In this document: positions 1 to 6,111 of the stretch, one piece after another | Numbering within the stretch: position 1 is the first letter of the stretch | Layout: every line of letters begins with the position of its first letter | NCBI GenBank assembly: GCA_945947925.1 | Contig: CAMEZU010000034.1 | Span: forward strand, 1 to 12,478 | Source of the DNA: an uncultured Verrucomicrobiota bacterium | Lineage (GTDB): Bacteria; Verrucomicrobiota; Kiritimatiellia; RFP12; UBA1067 | Direction: 5' to 3' | Length of the DNA: 12,478 bases | Notes under the pieces: model-generated | What the model saw: the letters and a program-made list of their open reading frames with translations, nothing else | What the model was told of the DNA's origin: nothing | The model's database searches: none | Program-made: the position numbers and the translations under genes

Positions 1-67
1 ATTTCCCCTCAAGCTTGCGGAACCACTCGGTCTCGCCTATCATGCACTGACGCACTGTTATGTTCAT
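1..67 (-). CDS. Start of an unrecognised protein, cut by window edge
   Basis: An ATG at 67-65 on the minus strand opens a frame that stays open to the window edge, giving 22 codons that begin MNITVRQCMIGETEWFRK. A good Shine-Dalgarno sequence, AGGGGG, lies at 78-73, five bases before the ATG, and a possible promoter lies at 132-105. The gene diverges from the flavoprotein gene at 217, so the 149-base gap between them would serve both. The fragment has no signal peptide or motif that I recognise, and no function is assigned. The case rests on start, ribosome-binding site and promoter together; 22 open codons alone would be weak evidence. Confidence 0.5.
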   Translation of the reverse strand, partial: MNITVRQCMIGETEWFRKLEGK

Positions 68-104
68 CGACACCCCCTGTCCGCCTCGTGGCGCGGCAAG
101 TATA

Positions 105-132
105 GTATCTCAAAAATCGGCCAAATTGTCAA
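105..132 (-). promoter_or_regulatory. Possible sigma-70 promoter for the left-edge gene
   Basis: On the minus strand a perfect -35 hexamer TTGACA lies at 132-127, followed after 16 bases by GATACT at 110-105. The better-looking TATACT at 104-99 would need a spacing of 22, which is too long, so the exact -10 is uncertain. The transcript would start about 30 bases before the ATG at 67. Unlike the other three promoters called here, it has a consensus -35 and no TGN extension. Confidence 0.45.
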
Positions 133-200
133 CAGGGGCGGAAAATCAGCCCTACATTGCGGTTCGTTCACCTATCTGAAATCGCCGTGCGCGCTGCAAA

Positions 201-209
201 TGCTATAAT
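201..209 (+). promoter_or_regulatory. Extended -10 promoter, probably giving a leaderless mRNA
   Basis: TGC followed by a perfect TATAAT (204-209) forms an extended -10 element. No -35 hexamer is visible at 16-18 bases upstream. Only seven bases separate the hexamer from the ATG at 217, so the expected transcription start falls at or next to the A of the ATG. There is no Shine-Dalgarno sequence in these seven bases, which fits a leaderless transcript. Confidence 0.6.
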
Positions 210-216
210 ATCTGCC

Positions 217-1302
217 ATGGCTCTCAAACACACTCCTGTCAAGCTGGCAGTCGTCGGCGGCGGGGCGGCCGGCATGTTCGCCGCGGCCGTCGCCGCCGAA
301 CGCGGCCTCTCCACCGTCCTCATCGAACGCAAGGCGCGCCTCGGGTCGAAGGTCCTCATGACCGCGAACGGACGCTGCAACTTCACCAAGGACATCTCCG
401 CCGAGGACTTCCTCCGCGACGTCGGCGACTGCGCCCCGTTCGTCGCCCGGGCCGTCCGCGAATGCCCGCCCCGCAAGATCATCCAGGGCTTCAAGTCCCT
501 CGACGTCCCCCTCCGCCGCATGCCCGACGCGCGCATGTTCCCCGCGGACGGCAAGGCGACGACCATCGTCCATGCCTTCGGCGACCTCCTCCGCAACAAC
601 GAGGTGCCCGTCCTCACGAACTGCGCCGTCACCGGCCTCCAGCCCCAGAAGAACGGCTTCATCGTCGCGACGAAGAACTTCACCCTCTGGGCCGAGAACG
701 TCCTCCTCGCCACCGGCGGCGTCAGCTACCCGAAGCTCGGTTCCGTCGGCGACGGACAGAACTTCGCGCGCGACCTCGGCCACCGCCTCGTCCCCTACCG
801 CCCCGGCCTCATCGGCCTCGAGACCTCCGACCCGCGCATCGTGAAGCGCGCCGGACGGCGCTTCGAGGACGGACGCGCCAAGGTGATCGGTCCCGACGGC
901 GCCGTCCTCTTCGACTACCGCGGCGAAGTGGACTGCGAAACGTTCGGACTCTCCGGCGCCGCGATCTACAACGCCCAGCGCTTCATCGAACACTATATCG
1001 TGCGGAACGCCGACTCGGCCCGGGGCGCGGAGGACAGAATCCGTGCGTCGCTGACACTCGAAGTCTGGTTCGAACACGAGCGGCTTTCGTTCAACGGACT
1101 CCGCCCGCGCCCCGTCAAGGAGGCAATCGTCACCCTCGGCGGCGTCTCCCTCGACGACGTCAATCCCGAGACGATGGAATCGCGCCTCGTCCCCCACCTC
1201 TACTTCGCCGGCGAAGTGCTGGACATCGACGGACCGACCGGCGGCTACAACCTGACCCTCGCCTTCGCCACCGCGCGCAAGGCCGTCGCGTCGATCGCGT
1301 AG
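217..1302 (+). CDS. BaiN/HI0933-type FAD-dependent oxidoreductase, short form
   Basis: This 361-residue cytoplasmic flavoprotein belongs to the HI0933/BaiN-like family; the substrates of most members are unknown. The N-terminus has the dinucleotide-binding turn GGGAAG (residues 14-19). Further family signatures are NGRCNFTK, ATGGVSYPKLGSVGDG, FGLSGAA and, near the C-terminus, LYFAGEVLDIDGPTGGYN, which closes the FAD site. Family members are usually about 390-420 residues. The difference lies between the FGLSGAA block and the EAIVTLGGVS block, where the helical subdomain appears much reduced. The frame is open back to a TTG at 157, but ATG 217 is chosen because family members begin only a few residues before the GGGAAG turn and because the -10 element ends at 209. 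The gene diverges from the left-edge gene and converges on the metallo-beta-lactamase-fold gene. The family call is firm; the physiological reaction is not known. Confidence 0.9.
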   Translation: MALKHTPVKLAVVGGGAAGMFAAAVAAERGLSTVLIERKARLGSKVLMTANGRCNFTKDISAEDFLRDVGDCAPFVARAVRECPPRKIIQGFKSLDVPLRRMPDARMFPADGKATTIVHAFGDLLRNNEVPVLTNCAVTGLQPQKNGFIVATKNFTLWAENVLLATGGVSYPKLGSVGDGQNFARDLGHRLVPYRPGLIGLETSDPRIVKRAGRRFEDGRAKVIGPDGAVLFDYRGEVDCETFGLSGAAIYNAQRFIEHYIVRNADSARGAEDRIRASLTLEVWFEHERLSFNGLRPRPVKEAIVTLGGVSLDDVNPETMESRLVPHLYFAGEVLDIDGPTGGYNLTLAFATARKAVASIA

Positions 1303-1338
1303 GGGAGGCGTCCTCGCCGCCCCTACACGATGTAGGGG
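1300..1338. terminator. Hairpins spanning two convergent stop codons
   Basis: The TAG of the flavoprotein gene (1300-1302) and the TAG of the opposing hydrolase gene (1325-1323) are the two ends of one inverted repeat. Its arms are TAGGGG-A-GGCG (1300-1310) and CGCC-G-CCCCTA (1315-1325), with a TCCT loop and one A/G mismatch. A second perfect 8-bp hairpin, CCCCTACA (1320-1327) with TGTAGGGG (1331-1338), shares the CCCCTA arm, so the two are mutually exclusive. There is no T-tract on either side, so classical intrinsic termination is uncertain; a bidirectional 3'-end structure is the simplest reading. Confidence 0.5.
1301..1326 (+). repeat. GC-rich palindromic repeat, copy 1
   Basis: This 26-base unit has arms GGGGAGGCG and CGCCGCCCC around a TCCT loop. 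It matches the unit at 1950-1975, read on the opposite strand, at 23 of 26 positions. It contains the stop codon of the metallo-beta-lactamase-fold gene and overlaps that of the flavoprotein gene. Confidence 0.6.
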
Positions 1339-1931
1339 TTCGTGCGCTTCTCGTCGCCGATCGTCGTGTGGCCGCCGTGGCCGGGGATGACGAGGGTGTC
1401 GTCGGGAAGCTTCATCAGCGCCTGCAACGAATCCATCATCCGCGCCATGCTGCCGCCCGGGAAGTCGGTGCGTCCGACCGATCCCGCGAAGAGCGTGTCG
1501 CCGGAAAGGAGCAGCTTGTCCGCCGGGAAGAAATAGCAGACGCCGCCCGGGGTGTGGCCGGGCGTGTGGAGGACCTGCACGCCGGGAAGCGCGGCGGGGA
1601 GGTCCGCGACGTCGCGGACGTTCGCCGGCACGCCGATCGAGGCATACTCGCCGCCCATCTGGTTGAAGGGATGTCCGAACATCGGCACGTCGCCGGGATG
1701 GACGTAGACCGGGAGCTCGGGGAAGGCCTTCTGCAGGGCAGGGATGCCGCTGATGTGGTCGAAGTGCGCGTGGGTGAGGAGAATCGCCGCGGGGACGAGT
1801 CCCTTCTTCGCGAGGAGCCCGACGATCCGCTCGCCTTCGCTCCCCGGATCGACGATCCAGGCCTGGCCGGCGTCGGACAGGATCGAACAGTTCACCTCGT
1901 AGCTTCCCACTTCAATCGTCAGTCGTTCCAT
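1323..1931 (-). CDS. Glyoxalase-II-like metallo-beta-lactamase-fold hydrolase
   Basis: This 202-residue protein is a stand-alone metallo-beta-lactamase-fold hydrolase of the YcbL/GloB-like type, which usually hydrolyses thioesters such as S-lactoylglutathione. The dinuclear metal site is complete: H54, H56, D58 and H59 in THAHFDH, H126 in HTPGHTPGG, D145 in SGDTLF and H185 in PGHG. GRTDFPGG and the C-terminal GDEKRTNPY are also typical. It lacks the long C-terminal substrate-binding domain of classical GloB, so the true substrate is open. The ATG at 1931 follows GGAG by eight bases, and the protein then begins as family members do. It is the last gene of a leftward unit, 50 bases after the GHL10 gene, with a strong palindrome in that gap. 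Its stop codon lies within the other palindrome copy. Confidence 0.9.
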   Translation of the reverse strand: MERLTIEVGSYEVNCSILSDAGQAWIVDPGSEGERIVGLLAKKGLVPAAILLTHAHFDHISGIPALQKAFPELPVYVHPGDVPMFGHPFNQMGGEYASIGVPANVRDVADLPAALPGVQVLHTPGHTPGGVCYFFPADKLLLSGDTLFAGSVGRTDFPGGSMARMMDSLQALMKLPDDTLVIPGHGGHTTIGDEKRTNPYIV

Positions 1932-1949
1932 TTTCGTGTCTCCATTTCC

Positions 1950-1975
1950 GTCGGGGCGGCGGGGACGCCGCCCCT
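1950..1975 (-). repeat. GC-rich palindromic repeat, copy 2, between two genes
   Basis: A perfect 9-bp stem GGGGCGGCG / CGCCGCCCC with a TCCC loop (read on the minus strand, 1974-1953) lies between the GHL10 stop codon and the metallo-beta-lactamase-fold start codon. It fills about half of the 50-base gap. It is nearly the same as the palindrome at 1301-1326 but in inverted orientation. In the mRNA it could form an intercistronic hairpin that protects the upstream message or lowers expression of the downstream gene. Confidence 0.65.
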
Positions 1976-1981
1976 GCCTCC

Positions 1982-3598
1982 TTACCACAGGCCCATCTTG
2001 AGGTAGGGCAGGATCCGCTTCTCGAGAGTCGTGTCCAGGTCGAAGAGCGCGACGCCCGCGAGGCCGTAGCGGCGGACCAGCAGGTTCTGGCGGATCACCT
2101 GCACGGGCGACAGGCGCGACTCGTTCGCCGTGACGCCGATGCCGACGATCGTCCGCCGCGCGCGCGACGCGGTCTGCGCGTGCTGTCGGAGAAACGACTC
2201 GAACTTCGCGAAGTCCTCCGTGTAGTCCATCGGCACCGCGTAGTCCACGAGCCCCGCGTCGATCCAGCCCGGCCACGCCTGTCCGACCGTCTCGACGCAC
2301 TGCGGATACTTTCCGAGCACCGCCGTCGTGAAGAGCGCCGGACGGCGGACGTGGCGACGGGCCGACGCGACGAAGCGCGTGATCGTCTCGGCCGCGGTCG
2401 CGGGACGGACGCTCCGCTCGTACCAGCGGACGAAGTCGAGGTGGATGCCGTTCACCGCATAGCGGTCCTGGATCTCGTCAATCGCCGCCAGCAGATGCTT
2501 CTGCACCGCCGCGTTCGACGGATCGAGATACTCCGTCAGCTTCCCGTCACGGTCCTTCAGCCGCCAGCCGCGCTTCTGGAAGAGCGCCAGCGTCTCCGGC
2601 GAGGAACGCGTCGCGTTGAAGCAGAGGATCCAGGCATGGACGCGCACGCCCGTCCCCTTCGCCGCCGCGAGGCACGCCTTGAGCTGGTCGCCCTCCTGCT
2701 CCCAAATCTTCGAGCGGGGCAGGACGGCGGACGGATAGTGCGCGAAGCCGGCGCCCGCCACGTTCACGAAGAGGTCCGTCACCCCGCGCGCCTTCAGCAG
2801 GCGCATCGTCCGGGACCAGTCCCCGGGATAGAGTCCGCAGCCCGTGTGATCCCAGACGGCATGGATCTCGTTGGGACGCGGAACCTGCTTCTTCGCGAAC
2901 GCGCTCACGGACGCGTGCTCCGCCTGACGCTTTGCCGCGAACCGGCGCGCGCTCCAGAGCTTCGGCGCGACGCTCCCGACAAACGCGCCCAGGAGCTGCG
3001 CCTTCAGGTCCTCGTCTCCGTCCGCCAGCAGCACGTGCGTCATCCAGTACCCGGCCGAGCTCGCGATCCAGGCCGGCTCGCCCGTCGACTTGCCGGACCG
3101 GTCCGACCACGTCGCCATCACGCGTCCCTTCCCCGGAATCGCCGCCGCCTTCTGCAGACACGTCGACGTCTGCCGGATCGACGCGGGACACCCCTCCAGG
3201 AAGTTGCCGGCGAAGTCCATCCGGCTCCACTGCCCGGGATAGGCCGCCGTCTTGTACCCGAGCGGCTTCACGCCCATCATCTCCGCGAGGGCCGGCGACT
3301 CGGAATAGAAGACGACGAAGCGTCCGCCCATCGCGCGGTTCGCGCGGATCGTCTTCAGTTCGGCGGACGTCGGGTTGTTGAAGCCGACGAGGAACGTGAG
3401 CGACGCGTCCTTCATCGCCGCCGCCATCGTCTGCGGCGTCGCCAGGTCCGCCGCGACGTCCTGCTCCTTCAGCCAGCGCTGCACGTGCTTCGCGAGCGAC
3501 GTGTAGTAGCCCGGCTCGTGCGCGACGACGACGATCTCGGACGCGACGGCGAAGGCCGCCGCACAGGCGCAGACGAGGCTCAGGAGAAAACGTCTCAT
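1982..3598 (-). CDS. Exported glycosyl-hydrolase-like-10 (GHL10) protein
   Basis: This 538-residue protein starts with a signal peptide (MRRFLLSLVC, then an Ala-rich core to about residue 20), so it should be exported. Residues 21 to about 220 form an alpha/beta region that I cannot name with certainty; its start (IVVVAHEPGYYTSLAKHVQRW) resembles Rossmann or glutaminase-amidotransferase-like folds. From about residue 245 it looks like a GHL10-type TIM barrel: HAVWDHTG, RGVTDLFVNV, HYPSAVLP, GVRVHAWILCFN, LDPSN, then RYAVNGIHLDFVRW with D388 as a likely active-site acid, and VDYAVPMDYTED. Such proteins are annotated as putative glycosidases; no substrate can be given. The ATG overlaps the trmD stop codon as ATGA (3598-3595), and no separate ribosome-binding site is seen, so translation is probably coupled to trmD. 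This choice of start also gives a clean signal peptide. Confidence 0.82.
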   Translation of the reverse strand: MRRFLLSLVCACAAAFAVASEIVVVAHEPGYYTSLAKHVQRWLKEQDVAADLATPQTMAAAMKDASLTFLVGFNNPTSAELKTIRANRAMGGRFVVFYSESPALAEMMGVKPLGYKTAAYPGQWSRMDFAGNFLEGCPASIRQTSTCLQKAAAIPGKGRVMATWSDRSGKSTGEPAWIASSAGYWMTHVLLADGDEDLKAQLLGAFVGSVAPKLWSARRFAAKRQAEHASVSAFAKKQVPRPNEIHAVWDHTGCGLYPGDWSRTMRLLKARGVTDLFVNVAGAGFAHYPSAVLPRSKIWEQEGDQLKACLAAAKGTGVRVHAWILCFNATRSSPETLALFQKRGWRLKDRDGKLTEYLDPSNAAVQKHLLAAIDEIQDRYAVNGIHLDFVRWYERSVRPATAAETITRFVASARRHVRRPALFTTAVLGKYPQCVETVGQAWPGWIDAGLVDYAVPMDYTEDFAKFESFLRQHAQTASRARRTIVGIGVTANESRLSPVQVIRQNLLVRRYGLAGVALFDLDTTLEKRILPYLKMGLW

Positions 3599-4296
3599 GA
3601 CGGCAGGAGGTCCGGTCGGTTCGCTTCGGTCAGGCGCCGGGCCTCGGCCTTGCGCCACGCTTCGATCTTGCGGTGATCGCCCGAGAGCAGGATCTCAGGA
3701 ACCTTCATCCCGCGGAACTCCGGCGGATGCGTGTACTGCGGCGCCTCGAGTCCGCCCCCGTCCCGCCCGAAGGTCTCGGAGGCCGTCGCGGCGGGTCCGC
3801 CCCCGAGCACGCCCGGCAGCAGGCGCACGATCGCATCAACCATCGCCGCCGCGGCGAGCTCCCCGCCCGTCATCACAAAGTCGCCGATCGAATAGCGGTC
3901 CGTCGCCAGCGTCTCGATGCGCGCGTCAAAGCCCTCGTAGTGTCCGCACAGGAAAATGAGATGGTCGGGGGACGGAAGAGGGGCGAGGCCGGCGAACGTT
4001 TCGGCGTCGCGCTGCGTGAAGGTCTTCCCCGCGGGCGAGGTCATGATGACGCGCGTCGCGGCGTCGGGACGGCACGACTCGACCGCCTCGAACCAGGGTC
4101 CGCACTTCATCAGCATCCCGGGTCCGCCGCCGTACGGCTTGTCATCCACCTTCTTCCACTTCCCCTCGCCGAAGTCGCGCAAGTCGACGACGTTCACCTC
4201 GCAGGCGCCCTTCTTCACGGCGCGTGCGACGATGCTCTCCTCCAGGAAGCCCCGGAACATCTGCGGCTGGACGCTGATGATGTCAATTCGCAGCAT
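3595..4296 (-). CDS. trmD: tRNA (guanine-37-N1)-methyltransferase TrmD
   Basis: TrmD methylates G37 next to the anticodon of several tRNAs, using S-adenosylmethionine, and so prevents +1 frameshifting. The 233-residue protein has the SPOUT trefoil-knot signatures: KPYGGGPGMLMK (53-64), FLCGHYEGFDARI (115-127) and SIGDFVMTGGEL (136-147), followed by D154 in the position of the catalytic aspartate. The C-terminal tRNA-binding domain (PQYTHPPEFRGMKVPEILLSGDH) is present but ends early, at NRPDLLPS. A TTG start four codons upstream is possible, but MLRIDIISVQPQMF fits the family start. The start codon lies inside the end of the Sel1 gene (14-base overlap), with only a weak ribosome-binding site, and the stop overlaps the GHL10 start by four bases. 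The usual neighbours rpsP, rimM and rplS are absent. Confidence 0.95.
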   Translation of the reverse strand: MLRIDIISVQPQMFRGFLEESIVARAVKKGACEVNVVDLRDFGEGKWKKVDDKPYGGGPGMLMKCGPWFEAVESCRPDAATRVIMTSPAGKTFTQRDAETFAGLAPLPSPDHLIFLCGHYEGFDARIETLATDRYSIGDFVMTGGELAAAAMVDAIVRLLPGVLGGGPAATASETFGRDGGGLEAPQYTHPPEFRGMKVPEILLSGDHRKIEAWRKAEARRLTEANRPDLLPS

Positions 4297-5053
4297 GGGC
4301 ACCGTCAAGTTTCTTAAGGAGTTCGGACGCAGCGCCCTGGTTCTGCTCGGCGGCCATCTTGAGCCAGCGTACCGCTTCCGCAGGATCCCGCTTGACGCCC
4401 TTGCCGTTCAAGAGAGCTTCTCCCAAGCAATATTGGGCAACCGCATCGCCGGCCTTCGCCGCTCGCAGATACCAACGCGCGGCCTCCTTCTCGTCTTTCT
4501 TCACGCCTTCGCCGACCTGGTAGGCGTGCGCCAAATTGACCTGCGCCTCGATTGATCCGGCCCGGGCCGCCCTGCTGTACCAACGTGCGGCCTGCCGCAG
4601 GTTGCGCACGGACTCGGGGCCTTGCGCATAGTAGGCGCCAAGGTTGAACTGCGCATCAATCACACCATGCTGAGCGGCGCGCATCAACCACGCGAAGGCG
4701 GCCTTCTCGTTCCGCTCCACGCCGATCCCCGTCAGGTAGGCGATGGCCAGGTTATTCTCGGCTTCCGGAAAGCCGGCTTCCGCCGCCTGCGTGATCAGAC
4801 GAAGCCCCTCGGCAACGTTCTTCTCAATCCCATCGCCCGTCATCAGCTTTCTGCCGAGATAGCTCTGTGCCGTGACATTTCCCTCGCGCGCCAAGGCCCT
4901 CAGTTCGCGAACCTCGTCTGATTCGTTCACCTGCGCAACGGCCTCTTCGGACGGTTTCGCGGACGGCGCTGCGGCAGGTTTCTTCGAACAACCAGCCAGT
5001 GCTAGCCCCAGGATCCCTGCGATACCCATCGTTACATTCCACATCATCTTCAT
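4283..5053 (-). CDS. Sel1-repeat lipoprotein
   Basis: This 256-residue protein has a lipoprotein signal peptide: MKMMWN, a hydrophobic stretch, then the lipobox LAGC with C22 as the lipidated cysteine. A Lys/Pro/Ala-rich linker follows to about residue 45. The rest is five tandem Sel1-like repeats of 36 residues, each of the form G-x-x-x-A-Q-x-x-L-G and ending in A-x-x-W-x-x-x-A-A; good examples begin GFPEAENNLAIAY, GSIEAQVNLAHAY and GDAVAQYCLGEAL. Sel1 repeats are alpha-alpha protein-interaction modules, so an envelope adaptor role is likely but the partner is unknown. The start is ATG 5053, 26 bases after the amidohydrolase stop; only a weak purine-rich stretch precedes it, and a nearby out-of-frame ATG at 5073 opens just six codons. 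By eye the gene is somewhat less GC-rich than its neighbours. Confidence 0.88.
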   Translation of the reverse strand: MKMMWNVTMGIAGILGLALAGCSKKPAAAPSAKPSEEAVAQVNESDEVRELRALAREGNVTAQSYLGRKLMTGDGIEKNVAEGLRLITQAAEAGFPEAENNLAIAYLTGIGVERNEKAAFAWLMRAAQHGVIDAQFNLGAYYAQGPESVRNLRQAARWYSRAARAGSIEAQVNLAHAYQVGEGVKKDEKEAARWYLRAAKAGDAVAQYCLGEALLNGKGVKRDPAEAVRWLKMAAEQNQGAASELLKKLDGAHAAN

Positions 5054-5079
5054 CACATTGGCTCTTTCTTCATTCCGTG

Positions 5080-5901
5080 TCAAATTCCCAGCAGCCGACG
5101 GGCATTGCCCGAGAAGACCGCCTCCCAGTCCCGCGGATCGCGCACCTCGCGCACCCAGCGGATCGCCTCCGAATACATCGTCCACGGAAAGTCCGTCGCA
5201 AAGAGGATCCTGTCCGTCGGCCACGACCGCAGCAGACGCATCTCCTCGTCGCGGTACCAGTTCCGCGCCAGCGCCGACGTGTCGATGTAGCAGCCGAGGT
5301 CGAGGAGCGGATCCGTCGCGTGCGGCGCGAAGCCCGCGCAGCCGCCCAGGTGCGCGGCGATGAACGTCAGATGCTTCACGTGCCGGAGCAGGACCGCGAT
5401 TTCCTTCGGACCGCACGCGTCGCTGCGGTCCGGATAGCCGATGTCGTAGCCGCAGTGGCATTCGACGACCAGCCCGAGGTCCGCGATCTTCTCGAACATC
5501 GGCCAGACGGACGGATCGTCCAGCAGGAAATCCTGATAGTAGGGATGGAACTTCACGCCCCTGAAGCCGGCCTCCGCAATCTGGTCGAGATGGGCGAAGA
5601 GCTCGGGATCCTTCGGATGGACAGACGGGAACGGCACGATCATCCGCTGCGCCCGCGCCCCGAGCGCACCGTCCCGGATCGCACACGCCGTGCGGAACAG
5701 AATCTCGAACTGCGTCGGCTTCGTCGCGATCTGGCAGAGCACCGCCTTGTCGACGCCGTCATGCTCCATGTGGTCGAGATGGTTCGTCAGCGTCCCGTCC
5801 CCGACCGAGGTCAGGAAGCCCGAACAGGCCCGGATCATGCCCGCCATCGCCCGACCCGCAATTGGATCGGGAAAATTGTGCGAATGGACGTCTATGATCA
5901 T
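5080..5901 (-). CDS. TIM-barrel amidohydrolase (amidohydrolase-2 family)
   Basis: This 273-residue cytoplasmic protein is a metal-dependent hydrolase or decarboxylase of the amidohydrolase-2 family. The metal-binding pattern is complete: H6 and H8 in DVHSH, H119 in VKFHP, H149 in VECHCG, H184 in IAAHLGG and D237 in FATDFPW. The ending SGNARRLLG is typical of the family. Nothing points to a specific substrate; known relatives act on aromatic carboxylates, lactones or amides. It is the first gene of its unit. An extended -10 element at 5941-5933 lies just upstream, and the ATG is preceded by AGAGG about ten bases away. The promoter begins three bases after the stop codon of the 55-residue gene, with no terminator between, so read-through from the addBA unit is possible. 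Confidence 0.9.
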   Translation of the reverse strand: MIIDVHSHNFPDPIAGRAMAGMIRACSGFLTSVGDGTLTNHLDHMEHDGVDKAVLCQIATKPTQFEILFRTACAIRDGALGARAQRMIVPFPSVHPKDPELFAHLDQIAEAGFRGVKFHPYYQDFLLDDPSVWPMFEKIADLGLVVECHCGYDIGYPDRSDACGPKEIAVLLRHVKHLTFIAAHLGGCAGFAPHATDPLLDLGCYIDTSALARNWYRDEEMRLLRSWPTDRILFATDFPWTMYSEAIRWVREVRDPRDWEAVFSGNARRLLGI

Positions 5902-5932
5902 CTCTCGTTATCCTCTGTTCTTCTTTCCACCT

Positions 5933-5941
5933 ATTATACCA
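5933..5941 (-). promoter_or_regulatory. Extended -10 promoter of the amidohydrolase-trmD unit
   Basis: Read on the minus strand, TGG plus a perfect TATAAT makes an extended -10 element. No -35 hexamer is seen at the expected distance. The expected transcription start near 5926 gives a leader of about 25 bases that includes the AGAGG ribosome-binding site. The motif continues TATAATAGG, like the two other extended -10 sites in this window. Confidence 0.65.
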
Positions 5942-5943
5942 TA

Positions 5944-6111
5944 TCAACGGCCGCGACTCGGCTTCGATGCGGAGGCGGACGCCAGCAGCGCCCGACGGGC
6001 CTTCTCCGCCGCCCGCTTGTAAACCGACTCCAGCGCGTCCAGGCAGCGCTCGCGTCCGCGCCAGAACGGAACCGGACCGAGCCGTTTCAGGATCGGCGTC
6101 TCAATCTTCAT
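5944..6111 (-). CDS. 55-residue protein after the SWIM gene
   Basis: This small gene begins MKIETPILKRLGPVPFWRGR and encodes 55 residues: a basic N-terminus with a G-P-V-P-F-W motif, one probable amphipathic helix (ERCLDALESVYKRAAEKARRALL) and a basic tail. It overlaps the last 11 bases of the SWIM gene in another frame. A strong ribosome-binding site, GGAGGAG (6125-6119), lies seven bases before its ATG, inside the SWIM gene, which argues for real translation. From memory, longer SWIM-domain proteins often continue past the LLxLRGxxxEEL segment into a tail with a Phe-Trp motif, so this may be that tail encoded separately. This is inference; no function is known. It is the last gene of the addBA unit. 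Confidence 0.65.
   Translation of the reverse strand: MKIETPILKRLGPVPFWRGRERCLDALESVYKRAAEKARRALLASASASKPSRGR

Noticed and set aside
157..216. Upstream TTG start that would add 20 residues to the flavoprotein
   Set aside because: The added residues are not typical of the family, and the extended -10 at 201-209 lies inside that stretch, so a transcript from it could not include the TTG.
172..1197. A 341-codon minus-strand frame across the flavoprotein gene
   Set aside because: The plus-strand product carries clear FAD-binding and family motifs; the antisense product is acidic, repetitive and motif-free.
2180..3676. A 498-codon open frame on the plus strand, antisense to the GHL10 gene
   Set aside because: Its Arg-rich low-complexity product has no recognisable feature, and the opposite strand has a signal peptide and a GHL10 barrel.
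4297..4308. TTG start four codons upstream for trmD
   Set aside because: The ATG at 4296 gives the usual TrmD beginning; the extra residues have no counterpart in the family as I know it. It cannot be fully excluded because neither start has a strong ribosome-binding site.
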